A stretch of 64,000 nucleotides of DNA from Cupriavidus taiwanensis (GTDB lineage: Bacteria > Pseudomonadota > Gammaproteobacteria > Burkholderiales > Burkholderiaceae), in contig NZ_LT984804.1 in the NCBI RefSeq assembly GCF_900250115.1, positions 1,255,301-1,319,300 on the forward strand, given 5' to 3'. The translations under genes and the position numbers were made by a program. The notes below the pieces were generated by a model that did no database searches, was not told the DNA's origin, and worked only from the letters and a program-made list of their open reading frames with translations. The stretch's first letter is position 1, and every line of letters starts with the position of its first letter. Shown piece by piece: positions 1 through 8,757 of this stretch.

Positions 1-575
1 TGCCGCTGATCAAGCAGTTGCTGGATATCGGCGCGCGCAGCCTGCTGGTGCCGATGGTAGATACCGCGGAGCAGGCGCGCGCGCTGGTCAGCGCCACGCG
101 CTACCCGCCGACTGGCATCCGCGGCGTGGGCAGCGCCATCGCGCGCGCGTCGCAGTGGAGCGCGCGCACCGATTACCTTGACGTGGCCGACGACGAAATC
201 TGCCTGCTGGTGCAGGCCGAAACCGTCACCGCGCTGCAGAACCTGGAAGCGATCTGCGCGGTGGACGGCGTCGACGGCGTCTTCATCGGCCCGGCCGACC
301 TGGCCGCCTCGATGGGCTACCGCGGCCGCCCCGGCCATCCGGACGTGCAGGCCGCCATCGAGGACGCAATGCGCACCATCATCGCCAGCGGCAAGGCCGC
401 CGGCACGCTGACGTCGGACCCCGCGCTCGCGCGCCGCTACCTCGACCTGGGCTGCACCTTCGTCGCCACGGGCGTGGACGTGATGTTGTATGCCAATGCC
501 GCGCGCAAGCTTGCCGCTTCGTTCCGTGAGCCGCATGCAGGCGCCGCCGCGGACAAGCCGTCCGCCGCATATTGA
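1..575 (+). CDS. HpcH/HpaI-type aldolase, 5' end outside the window
   Basis: This is the C-terminal part (about 190 residues) of a class II pyruvate-type aldolase of the HpcH/HpaI family, which cleaves 4-hydroxy-2-oxo acids to pyruvate or a related 2-oxo acid plus an aldehyde. The frame is open from base 3. Family members are about 250-270 residues, so roughly 60-80 N-terminal residues are missing. Visible marks are the strand [13 protein letters not shown], the loop [10 protein letters not shown], the metal-ligand Glu in LVQAET and the Asp of [12 protein letters not shown]. The stop (573-575) is 25 bases before the next start, so it is probably co-transcribed with the FAD oxidase downstream. 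That pairing would suit breakdown of a hydroxy or oxo acid; the exact substrate cannot be read from the sequence. Confidence 0.85.
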   Translation, partial: PLIKQLLDIGARSLLVPMVDTAEQARALVSATRYPPTGIRGVGSAIARASQWSARTDYLDVADDEICLLVQAETVTALQNLEAICAVDGVDGVFIGPADLAASMGYRGRPGHPDVQAAIEDAMRTIIASGKAAGTLTSDPALARRYLDLGCTFVATGVDVMLYANAARKLAASFREPHAGAAADKPSAAY

Positions 576-600
576 TCCGCATCTCCTTCGCCTTGTCTCC

Positions 601-2046
601 ATGACCGCCGAGCTACCGAACCCAGATACCACTTTGCGCGCGATGCAGGCCATCGTCGGCGCCAACGCCTGCCGCAGCGGCGACGCCGACACGCAGGCCT
701 ACGTCACTGACTACCGCGGCATCTATCGCGGGCGGGCCCAGGTGGTGGTGCTGCCAGCATCGACGGAAGAAGTCAGCCGCGTGCTGCAGTGGTGCCATGC
801 GCAGCGCGTGCCAGTGGTGCCGCAGGGCGGCAATACCTCGCTGATGGGCGGCGCCGTGCCCGATGACAGCGGCACTGCCGTGGTCGTCAACCTGAGCCGC
901 ATGAACCGCGTGCTGGCCATCGATCCCGTCAACGACACCATGACCGTGCAGGCCGGCGTCACGCTGAGCGCGGCTCGCAGCGCCGCCGAAGCGCAGCAGC
1001 GCCTGTTTCCGCTGCGTATTGGCTCGGAGGGCTCGTGCCAGATCGGCGGCAACCTGTCGACCAATGCCGGCGGCACGGCGGTGCTGCGCTACGGCAATAT
1101 GCGCGACCTGGTGCTGGGCCTCGAGGTGGTGCTGCCCGATGGCCGCATCTACTCGTCGCTGCGCGGCCTGCGCAAGGACAACACCGGCTACGACCTCAAG
1201 CAGCTGTTCGTCGGCGCGGAAGGCACGCTCGGCATCATTACCGGCGCCGTGCTCAAGCTGATGCCCCAGCCGCGCAGCAGCGCCGTGGCCTTCGTCGCGG
1301 TGCGGGACCCCGCCGCTGCCGTGGCCTTGCTCGGCGAAGCCAAGCGCCTGTCCGGCCAGGCCGTGACCGCATTCGAGCTGGTCTCGCGGCCCGCGCTGGA
1401 GCTCGTGCTGGAATACCTTGGCAATGTCGCGTCGCCGCTGCAGGACCGGCACGACTGGATGGTGCTGGTCGAACTGACTTCCGGCACCGACGCCGACAGC
1501 CTCAACGCGACGTTGATGGAGATCCTCGAATCCGGCTTCAGCCAGGGCTTGGTGCTGGACGCTGCCGTGGCCGCGAGCCTGTCGGATGCGCAGACCTTCT
1601 GGCGCATCCGCGAAGAGATCTCCGACGCGCAGACCCGCACCGGCGGCAGCATCAAGTGCGATGTCTCGGTGCCGCTGTCGCGCATCGCCGCGTTCGTGGA
1701 AGAGGCGTCGGCCCGGGTGCTCGAACTGGTGCCCGATGCGCGCATGGTGATCTACGGCCATATGGGCGACGGCAATGTGCATTTCAACCCGCTGCGGCCC
1801 AAGGACCAGCCCACCAGGGAATTCCTGGCGCAATGGTACGAGCGGGTCTCCGTGCTGGTCGACGGCATGGCCCACGCGGAGAACGGCTCGATCTCGGCGG
1901 AGCATGGCATCGGCGTGGCCAAGCGCGATGACCTGACGCGCTACAAGTCGCCGGTGGAGCTGGAACTGATGTGGCAGGTGAAGCAGGCGCTGGATCCGCT
2001 GAACCTGCTCAATCCGGGCAAGGTGCTGCCGGCACCGACGCGCTAG
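601..2046 (+). CDS. FAD-binding oxidase/dehydrogenase (GlcD / D-2-hydroxy acid dehydrogenase type)
   Basis: A 481-residue flavoprotein expected to oxidise a D-2-hydroxy acid such as D-lactate, glycolate or D-2-hydroxyglutarate to the 2-oxo acid. The N-terminal half has the PCMH-type FAD site: VVPQGGNTSLMGGAVPD near residue 75 and the segment QIGGNLSTNAGG followed by LRYGNMRDLVLGLEVVLPDG. The C-terminal FAD-oxidase domain carries the metal-site motifs YGHMGDGNVHFN and SISAEHGIGVAKR. The frame is open upstream to 490, but that would overlap the aldolase; the ATG at 601 gives the normal family length and a 25-base gap. Which hydroxy acid it uses is not determined. The neighbouring aldolase suggests a small hydroxy/oxo-acid degradation operon. 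Confidence 0.88.
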   Translation: MTAELPNPDTTLRAMQAIVGANACRSGDADTQAYVTDYRGIYRGRAQVVVLPASTEEVSRVLQWCHAQRVPVVPQGGNTSLMGGAVPDDSGTAVVVNLSRMNRVLAIDPVNDTMTVQAGVTLSAARSAAEAQQRLFPLRIGSEGSCQIGGNLSTNAGGTAVLRYGNMRDLVLGLEVVLPDGRIYSSLRGLRKDNTGYDLKQLFVGAEGTLGIITGAVLKLMPQPRSSAVAFVAVRDPAAAVALLGEAKRLSGQAVTAFELVSRPALELVLEYLGNVASPLQDRHDWMVLVELTSGTDADSLNATLMEILESGFSQGLVLDAAVAASLSDAQTFWRIREEISDAQTRTGGSIKCDVSVPLSRIAAFVEEASARVLELVPDARMVIYGHMGDGNVHFNPLRPKDQPTREFLAQWYERVSVLVDGMAHAENGSISAEHGIGVAKRDDLTRYKSPVELELMWQVKQALDPLNLLNPGKVLPAPTR

Positions 2047-2205
2047 CGGGCTGTCGTTTCCAGCGGCCGGCACGCGGGCAGGGCGCGCGTGGCAGGAATC
2101 GCCCATCTGGGCTAAGGTGTCAGCTATCCATAACGCGCCGGGGCGGGGCATCGCTGCTCCCTACCATGGCGCACAGCATGGCCGGCCCCACCGGCCCAGA
2201 CACCG

Positions 2206-3294
2206 ATGACCGCCCAATCCCCCGACATCGCGCTCGCAGCTGTCCCCATCTCCCTTCAAAAGCCCGAACTCGACTACCCCTGCGGCGACGCCCCTGAACC
2301 GGGGCGCGCGCGGGAAGTCGCACCCGGCGTCCTGTGGCTGCGCATGCCGATGCCGCTCGGGCTGAACCATATCAACCTGTGGGCAATCCGCGACGGCAGC
2401 GGCTGGGCCGCGGTCGATGCCGGCCTGCAGACCCCGGAAACCGCGCAGGCCTGGCGCGCGCTGTTCGCCGCCGGCGGCGCGCTGGAAGGTGGCCTGAGCC
2501 GCCTGTTCGTGACCCATATGCATCCGGACCACATCGGCATGGCCGGCTGGCTCACCGGCAAGTTCGACTGCCAACTCTGGATGACGCGGCTCGAATACCT
2601 GATGTGCCGCGTGCTCGCCGCCGATACCGGACGCGCCGCGCCGGACGACGCGATCGCGTTCTATCGCAAGGCCGGATGGGATGACGAAGCGATCGAGGTG
2701 TACCGCACCCGCTTCGGCGGCTTCGGCAAATACGTGCACGCCCTGCCGGAAAGCTTCCGCCGTCTCTCCGACGGCGATACCGTCCGCATCGGCGCGCACG
2801 ACTGGCAGGTCATCGTCGGCACCGGCCATTCCCCCGAACATGCCTGCCTGTACTGCCCGGCGCTGAAGCTGCTGGTATCGGGCGACCAGGTGCTGCCGCG
2901 CATCTCTTCCAACGTATCCGTGTTCCCGACCGAGCCCGACGCCGATCCGATGGCCGACTGGCTGGCCTCGCTCGACAAGGTCCGTGCCGCCGTGCCGGAC
3001 GATGTGCTGGTGCTGCCCGCGCACAACGAACCGTTCCGCGGGCTGCACGCACGGATCGACTATCTGCGCGCCAGCCAGATGCAGGCGCTGGACCGGCTGC
3101 GCGGGGCGCTGGCCGAACCGAGGCGGGCGGTGGATGTGTTCGGGGAATTGTTTTCGCGGCCGATTACGGGGAGTGGGGGGCTGCTGGGGATGGCGACGGG
3201 GGAGAGTATTGCGCATTTGAACTATCTGCTGCATCGTGGGGAAGCGGTGCGGGAGATGGCGGCAGATGGGTGCTATTGGTATCGGTTGGGGTAG
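2206..3294 (+). CDS. Metallo-beta-lactamase-fold hydrolase
   Basis: A 362-residue protein of the metallo-beta-lactamase superfamily, cytoplasmic with no signal peptide. The binuclear metal motif HxHxDH is intact as THMHPDHIGMAG near residue 105, followed by a second His in GTGHSPEH near residue 207 and the metal Asp in LLVSGDQVLP. The C-terminal part, about residues 250-362, contains the His in LPAHNEPFRGLH and resembles the extra helical domain of glyoxalase-II-like thioesterases. The reaction is hydrolytic, probably of a thioester or ester; the substrate is unknown. It is a single gene with a strong terminator about 100 bases downstream. The start at 2206 is the only good ATG giving a full N-terminus, although no strong Shine-Dalgarno sequence precedes it. 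Confidence 0.85.
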   Translation: MTAQSPDIALAAVPISLQKPELDYPCGDAPEPGRAREVAPGVLWLRMPMPLGLNHINLWAIRDGSGWAAVDAGLQTPETAQAWRALFAAGGALEGGLSRLFVTHMHPDHIGMAGWLTGKFDCQLWMTRLEYLMCRVLAADTGRAAPDDAIAFYRKAGWDDEAIEVYRTRFGGFGKYVHALPESFRRLSDGDTVRIGAHDWQVIVGTGHSPEHACLYCPALKLLVSGDQVLPRISSNVSVFPTEPDADPMADWLASLDKVRAAVPDDVLVLPAHNEPFRGLHARIDYLRASQMQALDRLRGALAEPRRAVDVFGELFSRPITGSGGLLGMATGESIAHLNYLLHRGEAVREMAADGCYWYRLG

Positions 3295-3397
3295 CTGGCG
3301 ACGGGGCGGGAGGCTTGTTGTGCCCGATGGTGTTGCTGACGTACAACGACCATCGACTCCCCGGCCCTCGCTGAAGCACGCAATTGTCTACAGGATG

Positions 3398-3422
3398 GCG
3401 GCAATGTTTGCCGCTTTTTTTT
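3398..3422 (+). terminator. Rho-independent terminator after the MBL-fold gene
   Basis: GCGGCAA (3398-3404), a 3-base loop TGT and TTGCCGC (3408-3414) form a perfect 7-bp stem, followed directly by a run of eight T (3415-3422). This is a classic intrinsic terminator on the + strand. It separates the hydrolase from the capsule locus. Confidence 0.85.
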
Positions 3423-4406
3423 CGCGGATCGAGCCGATCGGACCGGCTTCAACGCGGAAGACGAATTGAGAAAATTCCGAATCGCTGCGCGGCTTTCAAG
3501 GGTTCAGCGCGGAGCAGACAACGCGGCGACCAGAAAGTAAGGCGTACCCGCACGCGTCCTAATCCATCTGCGATCCACTTCCCCACAAAGCAGGCTCGCC
3601 TTTTCTTCATCCGTAGAAATAAGCCGGGGTTTCCGCCTACTTCTCAGTGACAAATTCCGAGAAGTCTGTGTCGGTGCGACGCCGCACAGACGATAGGCAG
3701 GGCGGGGCCCATAGGGGTTTCGCCTGGCAATCCGGGCTGGTGTCATCGGAATTTCGCCACGTGACTTAATCCCGTCATCATTTATGGCTGATGGACTACA
3801 CGGATTAACTATTTTCCCTTTGTTTGATTTGTCTGGGTATTTTCTCTCCTATTTTACGGGCTCCAAATATTTTGAGTTGTTGATTGATCCGGCGATTATC
3901 CTGCATCTCTGGCTGAGGATAGGATTAATCTGATTTTGCAGTGCAGCAAAACTGTGGTATCCGGCCGCAAGACCCAAGCCCGGCGCGGATCTCGGTAGTG
4001 CTGATTGGTCCACTCATCCGTCTCTGAGTGGACCGAAATGCATCTCGCCGCAGGCAAAATGTGCTGTCATCACCCTTCTGGGGGGTGCGTGTGGAAAATT
4101 GTTACCAGATGTTGCCAGCGTTGCGACTGGCCCGTAATATTGCGCGCTGCAAAAGTAGCCGTGGCGTAAAGCGCCACCCGGTCAAAAAAAACACAAACGA
4201 ATAATGCGTGGAGCAAATCGGGAACCGGTCGCCGGCAGCATGCTCGTGGCCTGTCGGTCATTGGCTGGCCAGCCGCCTCGCACCTCGCGGCTGGCGAGGC
4301 CTCAGTGGGCCGAGATCGTCCCATCGTGCGAGGCTGGTGTATGTGCATTAAAACGCACGTTTTGTGGCCGGGCCTTTTATGCCTTCACCCTGAGCGACAT
4401 CCAGCA
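3423..4406. other. Gene-free region before the capsule locus
   Basis: Close to 1 kb with no convincing coding frame on either strand. The part from about 3780 to 3950 is visibly AT-rich against the surrounding DNA. An interrupted inverted repeat, GTCTGTG and CACAGAC, lies within about 3665-3692. Nearer the capsule genes there is a 6-bp hairpin GTGGCG/CGCCAC inside 4160-4180 and a 9-bp inverted repeat GCCAGCCGC (4268-4276) / GCGGCTGGC (4287-4295). These could be leader RNA structures. I saw no JUMPstart/ops-like element. The length and composition suggest a long 5' untranslated or silenced regulatory region, or the worn edge of transferred DNA. Confidence 0.5.
4112..4140 (+). promoter_or_regulatory. 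Candidate sigma-70 promoter of the capsule operon
   Basis: TTGCCA (4112-4117; 5 of 6 match to TTGACA) is followed after exactly 17 bases by TAATAT (4135-4140; 4 of 6, including the important second A and last T). It is the best -35/-10 pair seen between the upstream terminator and kpsM. It would leave a leader of about 260 bases before the kpsM start. Assigned by eye only. Confidence 0.4.
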
Positions 4407-5198
4407 ATGAACCGGGCCTCGGTCCGGTCGGACGTCTCCGTCGCGGTTTCCGTCTGGAAGGCGCTTTTCTTGCGCGAGGCCACTGGTCGCCTGGCGGGAG
4501 GGCGTGCGGCCTGGCTCTGGATCCTGCTGGAGCCGTCGGCCCACATCGTCTTCCTGATGGTGGTCTTCGGCGTGATCCGGCATCAGGTGAGGCAAGACGC
4601 AAATATTGAAGTCTTCATCCTTGTCGGCGTGTGGGGATTTTTCCTGGTCCGGAACATTGCCCAACGCGGCATGGAAGCCATCTCTGCGAACCAGGCGTTG
4701 TTCTCTTACCGGCAAGTACAGCCAGTCGATACCGTACTGGTTCGTGCCGCAGTCGAAGCATTCCTGTACGTCATCGTCGGCGCGGTGCTGCTGGCCGCGC
4801 TTGCACTGCTCGACATCGACATACGCCCGGCCGACCCCTTGCTCGTCATGTGGTCGGCGTTCCTTCTGTGGGCCTTCGGGCTCGGTCTCGGCCTGATGCT
4901 TTCGGTGATCGGCACGCTCCTGCCGGGGCTGGGCAAGCTCATCAAGATCGCTTTCACGCCGCTCTACTTCCTGTCCGCCGTCATGTATTCGGTGTCCAGC
5001 CTGCCGCTGGGCATGCGCAATGCCGTGCTGGTGAACCCGATCACGCACGGGCTCGAAGCCATGCGCAGCGGCTGGTTCGCTGCATACCGCGGCGAAGCAC
5101 ATATCAGCCTCGGATTCCTGGCCTTCTGGGCACTGGTCACGGTATTCCTCGGCCTGGCCCTGCATATGCGATACGCAACCAGGCTGACGGCGCAATGA
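4407..5198 (+). CDS. kpsM: Capsule polysaccharide ABC transporter, permease KpsM
   Basis: A 263-residue integral membrane protein of the ABC-2 type (KpsM/CtrC/BexB), the channel half of the exporter that moves lipid-linked capsule polymer across the inner membrane. It has about six hydrophobic segments, including LLEPSAHIVFLMVVFGVI near residue 40 and two in the C-terminal third. The family marks LLEPSAH and VNPITHGLEAMRSGWFAAY are present; KpsM proteins are about 260 residues. The frame is open upstream to 4305, but the ATG at 4407 gives the usual cytoplasmic N-terminus. The stop overlaps the next start as ATGA, so it is translationally coupled to kpsT. It is the first gene of the capsule operon. 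Confidence 0.93.
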   Translation: MNRASVRSDVSVAVSVWKALFLREATGRLAGGRAAWLWILLEPSAHIVFLMVVFGVIRHQVRQDANIEVFILVGVWGFFLVRNIAQRGMEAISANQALFSYRQVQPVDTVLVRAAVEAFLYVIVGAVLLAALALLDIDIRPADPLLVMWSAFLLWAFGLGLGLMLSVIGTLLPGLGKLIKIAFTPLYFLSAVMYSVSSLPLGMRNAVLVNPITHGLEAMRSGWFAAYRGEAHISLGFLAFWALVTVFLGLALHMRYATRLTAQ

Positions 5199-5857
5199 TT
5201 GAAATCACCGACGTCCACAAGCGCTATCGCACCGCCCATGGCTCCAAGTGGGTGCTGAAAGGCGTATCGCTGTGTATCCCGCCCAAGAGCCGCGTGGCGC
5301 TGATTGGCGCGAACGGCGCAGGCAAGTCCACGCTGTTGCGGCTGGTCGGTGGGATCGACCAGCCCAACAGCGGGCGCATCGAGCGCAACTGCAGGGTCTC
5401 GTGGCCGCTCGGGCTGTCCGGTGGATTCCAGGGCTCGCTCAGTGGCCGGCAGAACACCAAGTTCGTCTGCCGCATCCATGGCATCAGCGACGGCCTTGCC
5501 GACAAGCTCGAATTCGTGCGCGAGTTCTCTGAACTGAACGACGCCTTCGATGACCCGGTAAAGACCTATTCGTCCGGCATGCGATCGCGTCTGGCCTTCG
5601 CCATGTCGCTTGCCTTTGATTTCGATACCTACCTGGTGGACGAGCTGACGGCGGTCGGTGATGCGGCGTTCAAGCGCAAGTCCCAGAAAGCCTTCGAAGA
5701 TCTCGCCGGCCGCGCAGGCCTGGTGATGGTCTCGCACAGCGAATCCACACTGAAAAATTTTTGCCAGGCGGCGGTCTGGCTGCATCAGGGCCGCGCGCAT
5801 TGGTTCGATTCCGTCGAGGAAGCCCTGCGCGAGTACAGGGAAAGCATCACAGCATGA
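5195..5857 (+). CDS. kpsT: Capsule polysaccharide ABC transporter, ATPase KpsT
   Basis: A 220-residue nucleotide-binding subunit that powers KpsM. The Walker A motif is GANGAGKST near residue 45. The ABC signature is degenerate (KTYSSGMRSRLAFAMS) as is usual for KpsT/Wzt-type exporters. The Walker B region reads FDTYLVDELTAVGD and the switch His is in MVSHSE. KpsT proteins are 215-225 residues and have no carbohydrate-binding C-terminal domain, which fits this length; a Wzt of O-antigen systems would be longer. The start ATG at 5195 overlaps the kpsM stop, and its own stop overlaps the kpsE start as ATGA. Confidence 0.95.
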   Translation: MIEITDVHKRYRTAHGSKWVLKGVSLCIPPKSRVALIGANGAGKSTLLRLVGGIDQPNSGRIERNCRVSWPLGLSGGFQGSLSGRQNTKFVCRIHGISDGLADKLEFVREFSELNDAFDDPVKTYSSGMRSRLAFAMSLAFDFDTYLVDELTAVGDAAFKRKSQKAFEDLAGRAGLVMVSHSESTLKNFCQAAVWLHQGRAHWFDSVEEALREYRESITA

Positions 5858-6996
5858 TGAAGACGATCACGTCGGGCGCCGCAGGGCAGATTGGCCGCCT
5901 GACACGCATGAACAGCCTGAACCGCCTGAACCGCATCTGGCAGGTGGCTATCGCCGCCTGCCTTGTCGCCGTTGTGTACTGGAGTGTGATTGCCTCCGAC
6001 CTCTTCGTGTCGGAAGCGCGCGTCGTTATCGAGCGCAGCGATGGCGTGGGTGCCAGCGCGAGCGACTTCACTTCGCTGCTGGTCGGCAACACCGCGCCAC
6101 AGGACCTGCTGCTGCTGCGGGAATACCTGCTCTCTGCGGACATGCTCAAGAAACTGGACGAGCGCCTGGGCCTGCGCAAGCACTACGCGGACAGCGGCCG
6201 GGACCCGTTGTCCCGGCTTTGGTTCGAGGATGCGTCGCTTGAGCGTTTCCATGATTACTATCTGAAACGCGTGAGCGTCGAATACGATGACTTCGCCCGC
6301 GTTTTAGTGATCAAGGTCCAGGCGTACACCTCGGAAATGGCCCACGCCATCAGCACCGAACTGGTCCGGGACGGCGAACGCTTCATGAACGAAATGACTC
6401 ACCGCATCGCCAGCGAGCAGGTGGTCTATATCGAGAAACAGGTACACGACCAGGGCGAACGCCTGAAGGCGGCACGTCAGGCGCTGGTTGCCTACCAGAA
6501 CGCCAATGGCCTGGTATCGCCGCGCGGCGAAGTCGAGAGCCTCTCGACCGTGGTGGCAAACGCCGAGGCAACCCTTGCCGAACTGCATGTCAAGCGGAAT
6601 TCCCTGAAGGACGTCTTTACGCCCCAGTCCCCGGCAATCCAGCAGATCGACGCCCAGATCGCCGCAGTCGAGCGCCAGATGGCAGAGCAGCGCGGCCGGA
6701 TGGTCTCCACGAAAGGCCGTGGCCTGAACCGCGTCGTGGAAGAGCACGACCGCCTGCAAGCTGCAGCGGAATTCGCCTTCGATATCTACAAGACCGCTAT
6801 CGGCGCGCTGGAAAAAGCGCGGATCGAGGCAACGCGCAAGCTCAAGAACGTGGCCGTCGTGCAAAGCCCGACGCGCCCGGAATATCCGCTTCAACCCAGG
6901 CGCATTTACAACATCGTGGTCTTTGTCCTGATGACGTTGATGCTTGCTGGCGTCGTGCAACTGATGAGCGCCATCATCCGCGACCACCGGGACTAG
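5854..6996 (+). CDS. kpsE: Capsule export inner-membrane periplasmic adaptor KpsE
   Basis: A 380-residue polysaccharide co-polymerase-type protein (KpsE/CtrB/BexC) linking the ABC exporter to the outer-membrane channel. An N-terminal membrane segment (about residues 29-46, WQVAIAACLVAVVYWSVI) is followed by a large periplasmic domain with a coiled-coil stretch of about 130 residues. A second membrane segment near residues 350-370 ends in a short cytoplasmic tail. The motif SPTRPEYPLQPRRIYN just before the last segment is typical of the family. The start ATG overlaps the kpsT stop and its stop is two bases before kpsD, so the four export genes are tightly coupled. Confidence 0.92.
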   Translation: MMKTITSGAAGQIGRLTRMNSLNRLNRIWQVAIAACLVAVVYWSVIASDLFVSEARVVIERSDGVGASASDFTSLLVGNTAPQDLLLLREYLLSADMLKKLDERLGLRKHYADSGRDPLSRLWFEDASLERFHDYYLKRVSVEYDDFARVLVIKVQAYTSEMAHAISTELVRDGERFMNEMTHRIASEQVVYIEKQVHDQGERLKAARQALVAYQNANGLVSPRGEVESLSTVVANAEATLAELHVKRNSLKDVFTPQSPAIQQIDAQIAAVERQMAEQRGRMVSTKGRGLNRVVEEHDRLQAAAEFAFDIYKTAIGALEKARIEATRKLKNVAVVQSPTRPEYPLQPRRIYNIVVFVLMTLMLAGVVQLMSAIIRDHRD

Positions 6997-6998
6997 AA

Positions 6999-8747
6999 AT
7001 GCTTAGAAGAATCATCACCCTTGCAGTGGCCGCCGCAGGACTCGCGGCCGTCAATAGTGCGCTTGCGCAGGCCGGAACGCGCATGGCGCAGTCGCCAGCC
7101 ATCGGGCAAATGGATTATGCGGTCATTGCGGCGCAGGGCGGCACGTCACCTGCTGGCACCACGTTCAGCACGGGCACCGCTGCCGCGCCCATGGTCCCCG
7201 CTCGAGCCGAAACGTCTCTGCCTGAGAGCGCTCCGCAGAACAACGACTACACCGCCAACATGGCGAGCGACGCCTTTGGCGCGCAGCTCTTCACCGGCGC
7301 GTTCAGCCGCGACAGCGCATCCATCTTCAATCCCAGCCACGTCATCTCCGTCGGTGACCGGATTCAGCTGAGGATCTGGAATGGCTACAACGTCGACACA
7401 GTGCTGACCGTAGACGCGGGCGGCACCATCCTGTTGCCCGAAATCGGCCCGTTCCGGGTGCAGGGCATCACCAACGGCAACCTGCAGACGGCAATCAGCA
7501 ATGCGCTGCGCCGGGTGTTTGCCAGCAAGGTGTCGATCTATGCCAGCCTGCTGGCAGCCCAACCGGTGCGCGTGTATGTGACCGGCGCTGTTCGCCGGCC
7601 CGGCATGTACGACGGCACGTCGAGCGACAGCGTGCTCCGCTATCTCGACCAGGCCGGCGGTATCGATCCGGACCGCGGATCGTTCCTGGATGTCGCGATC
7701 AAGCGTGGCAACCAGACGCTGGAAGTCGTGAACCTTTATGACTTCCTGCTGAAAGGCGATCTGACTTCCCGGCAACTGAACAACGGCGACGTCATTTTCG
7801 TCCAGTCCCGCAAGAAGACCGTTAAGGTCAGCGGTCTGGCAGAAAACGCAAAGCGATTCGAGTTCATGGGCGACCAGGCCCGCCTCGACCAGTTCGTCCG
7901 CCTGGCCAAGCCGCTGCCTGAAGCCACCAACGTGCGGGTGGTGCGCAACAGCGGAACTGTACGGAACGTCGAATACTTCCCCATCTCGCAAGGCAACCAG
8001 ATCGACCTGCGGGATGGCGACGAGATCGAATTCACGGCTGACAAGCGGCCGGGGACGATCACGGTCCGCGTTGAAGGCGAGCACACCGGCCCCCAGGAAT
8101 TTGTTCTGCCCTATGGCACCCGCATGGGCCACCTGCTCAGTCAGGTCCAGTTCACGCCGGAATCGGATTCTGAGAGCATCCAACTGTTCCGCCAGAGTGT
8201 GAAGGCACGACAGAAGGCATTGCTTGGTGCCACGCTGAAGACCCTAGAGTCCAGCGTATTGACCGCTCGCTCTGGGACGGCGGAGGAAGCTCAGCTGCGC
8301 AAGGAGGAAGCCGCACTGATGCTGCAGTGGGTGGAACGCGCAAAGAAGATTGAGCCCACCGGCCAGACATTGATTGCGAAATCCGAGGCCCGCAATGGTC
8401 TGCTTCTTGAAAATGGCGACATTCTTCGCGTGCCGGTGAAGGATGGTCTTGTGCTGGTCAGCGGCGAGGTGCTCTTTCCCAACGCCGTTGCCTATGACAA
8501 GAGCATGGACCTGGATGAATTCATCCAGCAGGCCGGAGGCTTTTCACAGAACGCTGACACGTCGCGCGTAATCATCGCGCACCGCGACGGTAGCTTCTCT
8601 GACGGCAAGAAGGATGGCGCGGTTCGAGCAGGCGACGAGATCATGGTGTTGCCGAAGGTGGACTTCAAGACGCGTCAGTTTGCGAAGGATGTCTTCCAAA
8701 TTCTTTACCAAATCGCCATTAGTGCGAAGGTAGTGCTGGGGTTATAA
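6999..8747 (+). CDS. kpsD: Capsule export outer-membrane/periplasmic channel protein KpsD
   Basis: A 582-residue polysaccharide export protein. It begins with a signal peptide (LRRIITLAVAAAGLAAVNSALA) that lacks a lipobox Cys, so it is probably not a lipoprotein, as for E. coli KpsD (about 558 residues) and unlike Wza. The poly-saccharide export domain is seen at ISVGDRIQLRIWNGYNVD near residue 115, followed by SLBB-type repeats (VRVYVTGAVRRPGMYDG; a later copy around LVLVSGEVLFPNAVAYD). It is expected to form the envelope-spanning exit route with KpsE. It sits at the end of the conserved export block; the composition changes sharply right after it. Confidence 0.92.
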   Translation: MLRRIITLAVAAAGLAAVNSALAQAGTRMAQSPAIGQMDYAVIAAQGGTSPAGTTFSTGTAAAPMVPARAETSLPESAPQNNDYTANMASDAFGAQLFTGAFSRDSASIFNPSHVISVGDRIQLRIWNGYNVDTVLTVDAGGTILLPEIGPFRVQGITNGNLQTAISNALRRVFASKVSIYASLLAAQPVRVYVTGAVRRPGMYDGTSSDSVLRYLDQAGGIDPDRGSFLDVAIKRGNQTLEVVNLYDFLLKGDLTSRQLNNGDVIFVQSRKKTVKVSGLAENAKRFEFMGDQARLDQFVRLAKPLPEATNVRVVRNSGTVRNVEYFPISQGNQIDLRDGDEIEFTADKRPGTITVRVEGEHTGPQEFVLPYGTRMGHLLSQVQFTPESDSESIQLFRQSVKARQKALLGATLKTLESSVLTARSGTAEEAQLRKEEAALMLQWVERAKKIEPTGQTLIAKSEARNGLLLENGDILRVPVKDGLVLVSGEVLFPNAVAYDKSMDLDEFIQQAGGFSQNADTSRVIIAHRDGSFSDGKKDGAVRAGDEIMVLPKVDFKTRQFAKDVFQILYQIAISAKVVLGL

Positions 8748-8757
8748 AGGTGGGTCA

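Noticed and set aside
613..2151. 512-codon open frame on the - strand
   Set aside because: Antisense to the FAD oxidase; His/Gln-rich shadow with no recognisable domain.
4160..4200. Hairpin next to an A-run considered as a terminator
   Set aside because: On the + strand it is followed by A, not T, and on the - strand the T-run comes before the stem, so it cannot be an intrinsic terminator in either direction.
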